Of a DNA stretch of 64,000 nt, positions 51,965-58,708 are shown in pieces. The translations under genes were made by a program, and so were the position numbers. The notes under the pieces are model-generated. The model worked only from the letters and a program-made list of their open reading frames with translations. It ran no database searches and was not told the DNA's origin. Source of the DNA: Sporobacter sp942492735 (GTDB taxonomy: Bacteria > Bacillota > Clostridia > Oscillospirales > Oscillospiraceae); assembly GCA_942492735.1 (NCBI GenBank), contig OW818648.1, forward strand, positions 744,001 to 808,000. Reading direction: 5' to 3'. Position 1 is the stretch's first letter. Each line of letters opens with the position of its first letter.

Positions 51965-52639
51965 TTACCTGAAAAATCCGTTGTCGGCCATCGACACAAA
52001 GTCGTCGTCGGCCACAACAATATGGTCAGCCAGGGTAATATCGACGGCTTTGAGCGCCTGCTCGATGCGCTGTGTTGTTTCCTTGTCTTCGCCGGACGGC
52101 ACCGCTATGCCGCTTGTGTGGTTATGCGCGATGATAACGCTCGTTGAATTATATAAGAGCGCGTTCTCAACAATCTTCCGAATGCTGACATTTGCGGAAT
52201 TAACACTGCCGCGGAACAGCAGCTTGCAGCTCAGGACCTTGCATTTGGCGTCGAGACAGACCATGTAGACTATCTCGTCGCGCTCGGCGTAAAAGCGCGG
52301 CATTAGGTATTCCCCCGCCTTTTTCGTCGAATCGAGGATATCATCGAAGCTGGAGCGTGATATAAGGTACCGCCTGCTGACCTGCGGGATGAGCTTAATG
52401 AATTCCGCAGTATTTGTGCCGATTCCCGAAACTTTGACGAGCTCTTCACACGGCGCGTCAAAAACGGCAGACAGGGAACCGAATTTATCGATGAGCGCAT
52501 GAGCTATCGGATTCACATCCGCGCGCGGCAGCGCATAAAATAAGAGAAGCTCCAGCACGCTATGGTCCTCAAAGCTCTCGAGTCCATGTTCAATAAACCG
52601 ATTTTTCATTCGTGCCCTGTGGCCGACATGAATATTCAT
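51965..52639 (-). CDS. radC: RadC family JAB/MPN-domain protein
   Basis: The 224-residue protein has an N-terminal helix-hairpin-helix-like region (about 5-80, with LLFYALPRADVNPIAHALIDKFGSLSAV) and a C-terminal JAMM metalloprotease-like fold (about 105-224) with the metal motif AHNHTSGIAVPSGEDKE (about 172-188). The original DNA-repair role of RadC is doubtful and its activity unknown. Its ATG overlaps the stop of pyrE (ATGA). In many Bacillota radC sits beside maf and mreB, but here it is 15-40 kb from them. Confidence 0.93.
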   Translation of the reverse strand: MNIHVGHRARMKNRFIEHGLESFEDHSVLELLLFYALPRADVNPIAHALIDKFGSLSAVFDAPCEELVKVSGIGTNTAEFIKLIPQVSRRYLISRSSFDDILDSTKKAGEYLMPRFYAERDEIVYMVCLDAKCKVLSCKLLFRGSVNSANVSIRKIVENALLYNSTSVIIAHNHTSGIAVPSGEDKETTQRIEQALKAVDITLADHIVVADDDFVSMADNGFFR

Positions 52640-53289
52640 GCATCCACCTGTTTTGCTCCGTAAGTTGCTAAATAGTCCTCCATCTTAAGCCGTCGCGCGT
52701 CTTCGGCGGGAATGGATTCAATGATATCCCGGACCGTGATGATCGGATATACGTTGATGCCCAGCGATACTCTGAGCTCGTCGAGCGCGGACAGCGCTCC
52801 GGTACCCCGCTCCATCCGGTCAACGGAGACGAAAAGTGATTCTATTTTTATCGGCGCAACATGGGCAAGCAGGGCGATACTCTCCCTGACCGCCGTACCC
52901 GCTGTAACGACGTCTTCGATAATGGCAAGCCTGTCACCCGCCTTCGGCTGGTAACCGACGATTCCGCCGCCCTCGCCGTGGTCCTTGAGCTCCTTGCGGT
53001 TAAAGCAATACGGAATATCCAAGCCATGGTTGCGGTAGAGAGAAGACGCCGCGGCGACAGACAGCGGAATCCCTTTATATGCCGGACCAAAGAGCGCGTC
53101 AAAACGCTCGCCGCTCTGTATAATGCAGTCGGCGTAATAATCGCCAAGCTTTGATATCTGCGCTCCCGTCCGATAATTGCCGGTGTTGATAAAATACGGC
53201 GTTTTACGTCCGCTTTTCGTTGTAAAATCCCCAAAGGTTAAAACACCCGCATCCATCATGAACGCGATAAAATCCTCTTTGCGGCGCAT
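52636..53289 (-). CDS. pyrE: Orotate phosphoribosyltransferase
   Basis: The cytosolic enzyme joins orotate and PRPP to give orotidine monophosphate in pyrimidine synthesis. The 217-residue protein has FTTKSGRKTPYFINTGNYRT (about 20-39), DALFGPAYKGIPL (about 64-76), FNRKELKDHGEGG (about 92-104) and the PRPP loop IIEDVVTAGTAV (about 120-131). The ATG at 53289 follows TTG and lies 7 nt after GGAGG. It heads pyrE-radC-inositol phosphatase, and no other pyr genes are near. No PyrR attenuator was recognised in the leader, which is too short for one. Confidence 0.95.
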   Translation of the reverse strand: MRRKEDFIAFMMDAGVLTFGDFTTKSGRKTPYFINTGNYRTGAQISKLGDYYADCIIQSGERFDALFGPAYKGIPLSVAAASSLYRNHGLDIPYCFNRKELKDHGEGGGIVGYQPKAGDRLAIIEDVVTAGTAVRESIALLAHVAPIKIESLFVSVDRMERGTGALSALDELRVSLGINVYPIITVRDIIESIPAEDARRLKMEDYLATYGAKQVDA

Positions 53290-53327
53290 CAAGATACCTC
53301 CGTAAACTCGATCGATTTTTCAGGGTA

Positions 53328-53356
53328 ATTATAACACTGCATGTATTATCATACAA
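53328..53356 (-). promoter_or_regulatory. Predicted promoter of pyrE-radC
   Basis: On the minus strand a -10 TATAAT (53333-53328) stands 17 nt from a weak -35 TTGTAT (53356-53351). The start codon of pyrE is about 40 nt downstream. Confidence 0.5.
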
Positions 53357-53388
53357 TGCTTTTGGTAAAAACAAATCATCTTAAATTG

Positions 53389-53417
53389 TTGAATTATACG
53401 ACATTCTGATGTATAAT
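53389..53417 (+). promoter_or_regulatory. Predicted promoter of the activase gene cluster, with long leader
   Basis: A -35 TTGAAT (53389-53394) and a perfect -10 TATAAT (53412-53417) are separated by 17 nt. The start codon of the activase gene is about 180 nt downstream. The leader contains a small stem ATCCGC/GCGGAT near 53523-53536 but no riboswitch I can name. The 311-nt divergent gap 53290-53600 holds these two promoters and no gene. Confidence 0.65.
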
Positions 53418-53600
53418 TACCTTTATGGCAAATTGCGCAGCGCCTTGATGAACGCTTGCTTTTACGTCCGGTTTTCGTGACGAGGGCAGCAGGGACAATT
53501 TGTTTATACTGACAGTCGATGGATATCCGCGTGCGGATTTCCGCATACAAATATCGTTGCGATGGTTTTCGAAATGAAATTTTTCTTTTAAGGTGGATAT

Positions 53601-56540
53601 ATGAGTTTTAAAGTCGGCATTGATATCGGCAGCACAACAGTGAAAACCGTTGTGCTTGATGATAGCGGAAAAATGGTTTTCCGTGCGTACGAACGCCATT
53701 TCTCAAAGGTGCGTGAAAAGGCAGCCGAACAGCTCCTCTCGGCTTCGCACATCTTATCAAACCAAAAGGTCAACACGGTTATAACAGGCTCTGCGGGTCT
53801 CGGTGTGGCGAAAGCTTCCGGTATCCGGTTCGTTCAGGAGGTCTACGCCACGGCCTCCGCCGTGCGCGCTTTTATCCCCGATACCGACGCGGTCATTGAG
53901 CTCGGCGGCGAAGATGCGAAAATCATCTTTTTCGGCAGAAGTCTCGAGGAGCGGATGAACGGCTCCTGCGCCGGCGGGACGGGCGCTTTCATCGACCAGA
54001 TGGCCACGCTCTTAAACGTCACGATAGCGGAACTGGACGAATTGTCTCTTCATTACGAAAAAATATACCCCATCGCCTCGCGGTGCGGCGTTTTTGCAAA
54101 ATCCGACATTCAGCCCATCCTCAACCAGGGTGGGCGGCGTGAAGACATCGCGGCCTCTATTTTTCAGGCTGTCGTTGACCAGACGGTTTCCGGCTTGACA
54201 CAAGGCCGTGAGCTGACGGGTAAGATTGTCTTTCTCGGCGGACCATTGACTTTCCTCAAGGGTCTTCGTCAGCGCTTTATCGAAACACTCGAGCTGGACG
54301 GCGACCATGCCATATTCCCTGAAAATGCCGATTGCTTCGCAGCCCTCGGCGCAGCGCTTATACCAAACGACGCTGCCGAAACGACATTTGAAGAAATGCT
54401 CGGTCTCTTAGAGCGCGCCGCCGACGCGTCCCTCTTAACCGACGTCATGGAGCCGCTTTTTTGTTCGCCAGAGGAATACGACGAGTTTACGCAGCGGCAT
54501 GCGATGGCGACGCCGGAAACCGTCGATGCCGATACATATTCGGGCGACGCCTATCTCGGAATCGACGCCGGCAGCACAACGACAAAGCTTGTTCTCATCG
54601 CGCCGAACGGTGGTATTCTTTACAGCTACTATGACTCAAACCGCGGCGACCCAGTGTCAATCGTGAAAAAAGAGCTTCTTGATATATATACACGCTTCGG
54701 CGACAAAATCAGAATCAAGTCGAGCGCCGTAACCGGCTACGGAGAGGACCTGATTAAGAATGCTTTCAGCGTCGATATCGGGCTTGTCGAAACGATGGCA
54801 CATTTTCGCGCGGCCCGCCATTTCGACCCCAACGTCGACTTTATTATCGACATCGGCGGACAGGACGTTAAATGCTTTAAAATTCACGGTGGCGCTGTTG
54901 ACAGCATTCTGTTAAACGAAGCCTGCTCCTCCGGCTGCGGCAGCTTTATCGAGACGTTTGCCAAGGCATTAGATAACAATATCGCCGATTTCGCAAAACT
55001 CGGACTATTCGATAAGGCGCCCGTCAATCTCGGCTCGCGGTGTACGGTTTTCATGAACTCAAGCGTCAAGCAGGCGCAGAAAGAGGGGGCGTCCGTCGCG
55101 GCAATCTCGGCTGGACTCTCCATCTCCATCGTCAAAAATGCTGTATATAAAGTCATTCGCGCTGCGAGTGCTGATGACTTGGGCAAAAACATCGTCGTTC
55201 AGGGCGGAACCTTTCTAAACGATGCCGTTCTGCGCGGGTTTGAACGCGAAATCGGCCGAAATGTTACAAGGCCAACGATTGCCGGACTTATGGGCGCTTA
55301 CGGCGCCGCGCTGTCCGCAATGGACGCGCAAGGCGCAGCGTCTACAATACTCGATGAAAAAGCGCTTGCGCAGTTTACACATACATCAAAACCGGTGACG
55401 TGCCAGGGCTGCACAAACCGATGCAGTATGACGGTCAACACGTTTGACAACGGCCGCCGTTTTATCTCGGGAAACCGCTGCTCCAAGCCGCTCGGCCTCG
55501 CGAAATCGACGGAGCCGAACCTCATGAAATGGAAATACGATTATCTGCGTTCTTTAAACGGCAGCGGCAAAGGCACCGGCGCGCGCGGAAAGATCGGCAT
55601 TCCGTTCGGGCTCAATATGTATGAGAATCTCCCGTTCTGGTTTGAATTCTTCACGCAGCTTCATTTTGAAGTCGTCCTGTCGCCGGAGTCGTCGCGGTCC
55701 CTGTACATTAAGGGCCAGCGCACGATCCCGTCCGACACCGTGTGCTATCCGGCCAAGCTTATGCACGGCCATATCGAGCATCTTATTGATATGGGTGCTG
55801 AGACAATTTTCTACCCGTGTATGCCGTACAATTTTGACGAGGGCAAGAGTGACAACAACTACAACTGCCCGGTTGTGGCATACTATCCCGAGCTTCTGGC
55901 CGCCAATATGCCACGGCTCAAATCCGTGCGCTATCTGGCCCCGTATTTCGGGCTGCACAAGAAAAAAGGTTTTCTGCAAAAGTCTGCCGAATATTTTGCG
56001 GAAAATTTCAACATCCCGAAAAGCGAGACGAAGAAAGCCGCGCTGGGCGCATACGTCGCGTACGACGCCTATAGAGAATCGATCATCAAAGAGGGCGAAA
56101 AAAATATTCGATACGCCCGCGACAACGGCAAGCAGATCATTGTCGTCGCCGGCAGACCATACCATATCGACCCAGAGATCAACCACGGGATTGACGAGCT
56201 GATCACCTCGTTCGGGCTTGTGCTAATCTCTGAAGATGCCATTTCGCATATCATGGAAAAAGAGAGCCGCAAGGTGCTCAACCAATGGACCTACCAGGCG
56301 CGCATGTATAACGCCGCGCGGTATGTCGTCACACAACCCGACATGCAGATGGTACAGCTTGTATCCTTCGGCTGCGGGACAGACGCTGTGACAACCGATG
56401 AGATGCGCAGTATCCTCGAAAAGGGCGGCAAGCTCTACACCCAGATAAAGATTGATGACATCAACAACCTCGGCGCCGTCAGGATTCGGATTCGAAGCCT
56501 GCTCGCCGCGATGAAATCGCGCAGCAAGGAAACGGCTTAA
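53601..56540 (+). CDS. Tandem 2-hydroxyacyl-CoA dehydratase activase (BcrAD/BadFG-type) with DUF2229 domain
   Basis: The 979-residue protein has two complete ASKHA ATPase modules followed by an HgdB-like DUF2229 region. Module 1 (about 1-265) has GIDIGSTTVKT, ELGGEDAK, GSCAGGTGAFID and SRCGVFAKSD. Module 2 (about 310-575) has LGIDAGSTTTKL, DIGGQDVKCFK, EACSSGCGSFIE and SRCTVFMNS. Each module has the two Cys that in HgdC share one [4Fe-4S] cluster across a dimer, so the tandem may form a pseudo-dimer within one chain. A Cys-rich segment (CQGCTNRCS, about 602) leads into DUF2229 with GIPFGLNMYE, DTVCYPAKL and FYPCMPYN. Such proteins push low-potential electrons by ATP hydrolysis. The target is presumably the HgdB-like protein encoded next. 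Confidence 0.87.
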   Translation: MSFKVGIDIGSTTVKTVVLDDSGKMVFRAYERHFSKVREKAAEQLLSASHILSNQKVNTVITGSAGLGVAKASGIRFVQEVYATASAVRAFIPDTDAVIELGGEDAKIIFFGRSLEERMNGSCAGGTGAFIDQMATLLNVTIAELDELSLHYEKIYPIASRCGVFAKSDIQPILNQGGRREDIAASIFQAVVDQTVSGLTQGRELTGKIVFLGGPLTFLKGLRQRFIETLELDGDHAIFPENADCFAALGAALIPNDAAETTFEEMLGLLERAADASLLTDVMEPLFCSPEEYDEFTQRHAMATPETVDADTYSGDAYLGIDAGSTTTKLVLIAPNGGILYSYYDSNRGDPVSIVKKELLDIYTRFGDKIRIKSSAVTGYGEDLIKNAFSVDIGLVETMAHFRAARHFDPNVDFIIDIGGQDVKCFKIHGGAVDSILLNEACSSGCGSFIETFAKALDNNIADFAKLGLFDKAPVNLGSRCTVFMNSSVKQAQKEGASVAAISAGLSISIVKNAVYKVIRAASADDLGKNIVVQGGTFLNDAVLRGFEREIGRNVTRPTIAGLMGAYGAALSAMDAQGAASTILDEKALAQFTHTSKPVTCQGCTNRCSMTVNTFDNGRRFISGNRCSKPLGLAKSTEPNLMKWKYDYLRSLNGSGKGTGARGKIGIPFGLNMYENLPFWFEFFTQLHFEVVLSPESSRSLYIKGQRTIPSDTVCYPAKLMHGHIEHLIDMGAETIFYPCMPYNFDEGKSDNNYNCPVVAYYPELLAANMPRLKSVRYLAPYFGLHKKKGFLQKSAEYFAENFNIPKSETKKAALGAYVAYDAYRESIIKEGEKNIRYARDNGKQIIVVAGRPYHIDPEINHGIDELITSFGLVLISEDAISHIMEKESRKVLNQWTYQARMYNAARYVVTQPDMQMVQLVSFGCGTDAVTTDEMRSILEKGGKLYTQIKIDDINNLGAVRIRIRSLLAAMKSRSKETA

Positions 56541-56577
56541 AAGCGCATTTTGGGAAACACGACAAGATGCAACAATG

Positions 56578-56685
56578 GCTCCCTCTTGAGGGAGCTGTCA
56601 GCGAAGCCGACTGAGGGAGTCCGTCGGGCGCGCCACGGGACACTCCTTTCGCCGCCTGCGGCGGCAACTCCCTCAAGAGGGAGGC
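56578..56685. repeat. MITE-like element with inverted CTCCCTCTTGAGGGAG ends
   Basis: Terminal copies of CTCCCTCTTGAGGGAG (left, near 56579) and its reverse complement (right, near 56669) flank about 75 nt containing GCGAAGCCGACTGAGGGAGT and a GCCGCCTGCGGCGG palindrome. There is no ORF inside. This kind of GGCTCCCTC...GAGGGAG element is, from memory, frequent in Ruminococcaceae. It fills the 250-nt space between the two parts of the activase system. Confidence 0.75.
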
Positions 56686-56790
56686 TTTGGACATCAGCTA
56701 TTACGAGGACAGTACTCAAAAAAGCTTCGCAGCGTCTGCCGCACCCTGGCGACGGCATACCTCAATACATTTGACTCATTGGAGATTTAT

Positions 56791-58158
56791 ATGGCAACAC
56801 TTACATATGACGCAACAGGGCGTCTCCTTTTCACAAAGGAAATGAAAAAAGACTATACGCTCTTAATGCCCCAGATGCTCCCCGTCACGTTCACGATGAT
56901 GAAAAAAGTCTTCGAGCTGGACGGTTACAAGATTGATATGCTCACGACGACCCACCGCGGCATCGTCGACACGGGACTCAAATATGTCCACAACGACACG
57001 TGCTATCCGGCGCTCCTCGTCATCGGGCAGCTCATTGAGGCCGTCAACAGCGGCAATTATGACAAGCACAAGGTTGGCCTCCTAATCACGCAGACAGGCG
57101 GCGGCTGCCGCGCCTCCAACTACATCCACCTCCTGAGAAAAGCACTCGAAAAGGCGGGACTCGCTTATATCCCCGTCGTCTCCGTCAACCTCTCAGGTCT
57201 CGAGAAAAACCCCGGCTTTTCGATTCCGCTGAAGACACTGCGCCGACTCGCGACAACGATGATTTACGGCGATCTGATCGTCTGGCTCAAAAACCAATGT
57301 CTGCCGTACGAGGTCATGAAGGGCGCGACCGATAAGCTCACCACGCATTGGACCGATCGGCTTGTCACCATGTTCGGAAACGGCCGCGGGCTCGGAAAAA
57401 AAGAGATGCAGCGCTATATGACGGAGATTGCCGCTGACTTCGCCAAGATCGAGCGTCAGGGCAAGGCGAAACCACGCGTCGGCATCGTGGGCGAAATCTA
57501 CGTCAAATTCGCCCCGCTCGGCAATAACGGCCTTGAGGAGTTTCTGCTCACCGAGGGCTGCGAGCCTGTCGTGCCAGGGCTCACCGATTTCATGATATTT
57601 AAAATCAATAACCGCGCGGTCGACGTCGACCTCTACAAGGGCTCGAAGCTCAAGAAGCTCGTCGTGGGCATCTTCCAGAGATATATAGAGGATCTCCAGA
57701 GCATCATGATTGAGGCCGTCAAAACGCAGTCGTCGTTCCGCCCGATGGGCCGCTTCAGCGACCTGCAGTGCCTCATCAAGGGCTATCTCGGCTATGGGAA
57801 TAAAATGGGCGAGGGCTGGCTCTTAACAGCCGAGATGCTCGAGCTGATTCACTCCGGCACCAATAACATCGTCTGCACCCAGCCGTTCGGCTGCCTGCCG
57901 AACCACGTTGTCGGCAAGGGCATGATCCGCCGTCTCAAGGACGATTACCCCGATTCCAACATCGTCGCCATCGACTACGACCCGGGCGCGACGAAAATCA
58001 ATCAGGAAAACCGCATCAAGCTCATGATCTCAAACGCCGGCCGCGTGTCTGCTGACACAGACCGTCATATGGGACAGCAAAAGGAGGATACTGTATGCAG
58101 CACAAACGCATCCTCGTCCTCGGCTGCCCGGGCAGCGGGAAAACAACATTCGCACTAA
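56791..58158 (+). CDS. HgdB-like (2-hydroxyacyl-CoA dehydratase D-component family) protein
   Basis: The 455-residue protein is related to the beta subunit of 2-hydroxyglutaryl-CoA dehydratase and to double-cubane cluster proteins. Candidate Fe-S ligands are the Cys in HNDTCYPALL (about 73), GGGCRASNY (about 110) and CTQPFGCLPNH (about 366-371). No alpha-subunit (HgdA-like) gene is adjacent, so ordinary hydroxyacyl-CoA dehydration is unlikely; an ATP-driven reductase role is plausible. I chose ATG 56791 with GGAG directly upstream over the TTG at 56779. The 3' end overlaps the next gene by 64 nt and its last 20 or so residues (Ser/Ala-rich) look unlike the rest, which may mean that an earlier stop was lost. 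Confidence 0.82.
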   Translation: MATLTYDATGRLLFTKEMKKDYTLLMPQMLPVTFTMMKKVFELDGYKIDMLTTTHRGIVDTGLKYVHNDTCYPALLVIGQLIEAVNSGNYDKHKVGLLITQTGGGCRASNYIHLLRKALEKAGLAYIPVVSVNLSGLEKNPGFSIPLKTLRRLATTMIYGDLIVWLKNQCLPYEVMKGATDKLTTHWTDRLVTMFGNGRGLGKKEMQRYMTEIAADFAKIERQGKAKPRVGIVGEIYVKFAPLGNNGLEEFLLTEGCEPVVPGLTDFMIFKINNRAVDVDLYKGSKLKKLVVGIFQRYIEDLQSIMIEAVKTQSSFRPMGRFSDLQCLIKGYLGYGNKMGEGWLLTAEMLELIHSGTNNIVCTQPFGCLPNHVVGKGMIRRLKDDYPDSNIVAIDYDPGATKINQENRIKLMISNAGRVSADTDRHMGQQKEDTVCSTNASSSSAARAAGKQHSH

Positions 58159-58613
58159 AGCTGGGTTCGTTATTGCATCTGCCCGTCGTCCATCTGGACA
58201 AGCTTTTCTGGAGTCCGGGTTGGGTGGCAAAAGGCGCTTATGAGTTCCGCAGAATACTTGAAGACGCTCTGGCCAAAGACAGCTGGATCATTGACGGCAA
58301 TTACGACGGTACGCTTCCCATGCGTCTGGAGCGGTGCGATCTCGTCGTCTATTTTGACGTGCCGCGGCTTGTCAGCCTGTTCGGCGTCTTAAAAAGAGTG
58401 CTCACATCCTTCGGCAAGACCCGCCCGGATATGGGTGACGGCTGCCCGGATAAGCTGGACTGGGAATTTATTAAGTACACCTGGAATTTTAATAGAGACC
58501 GGTCGGTCCGGAACAAAAACATCGTCATGTCCAGCGGAAAACCTGTCGTGTGGCTGCGCTCACGCCGGGAGGCCAGACGCTTTTTAAAGGAATCGAATCG
58601 CGAAAAGTCTTAA
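58095..58613 (+). CDS. FlaR-like P-loop kinase (DNA topology modulation protein family)
   Basis: The 172-residue adenylate-kinase-like NTPase has Walker A VLGCPGSGKTTFA (about 8-20), the family motif VVHLDKLFWSPGWV (about 30-43), a Walker B-like WIIDGNYDGTLPMRL (about 64-78), LVVYFDVPR (about 84-92) and a C-terminal VVWLRSRREA region. These are the marks of the FlaR/topology modulation family; the name comes from an old plasmid phenotype and the substrate is unknown. AAGGAGG lies 7 nt before the ATG, inside the 3' end of the HgdB-like gene. Confidence 0.85.
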   Translation: MQHKRILVLGCPGSGKTTFALKLGSLLHLPVVHLDKLFWSPGWVAKGAYEFRRILEDALAKDSWIIDGNYDGTLPMRLERCDLVVYFDVPRLVSLFGVLKRVLTSFGKTRPDMGDGCPDKLDWEFIKYTWNFNRDRSVRNKNIVMSSGKPVVWLRSRREARRFLKESNREKS

Positions 58614-58627
58614 AACAACGACAGATT

Positions 58628-58708
58628 ACATTTTTGTCAAGAGGCGCACGCGCCTTTGACAATTGGAGAATGAAGTTTAATGAGAGATAACATTTTTGTC
58701 AAAGGCGC
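58628..58708 (+). promoter_or_regulatory. Competing hairpins around the uvrA start
   Basis: GCGCCTTTGACAA (58650-58662) can pair with TTGTCAAGAGGCGC just before it (58634-58647, one bulge) or, perfectly over 13 bp, with TTGTCAAAGGCGC inside the uvrA coding region (58696-58708). The second hairpin would enclose the GGAGAA ribosome-binding site (58665-58670) and the start codon (58680). The left arm and the coding arm are direct repeats sharing ACATTTTTGTCAA. Confidence 0.5.

Noticed and set aside
56578..56685. Insertion sequence with transposase
   Set aside because: Inverted ends are present but there is no transposase frame; it is a non-coding MITE-like repeat.
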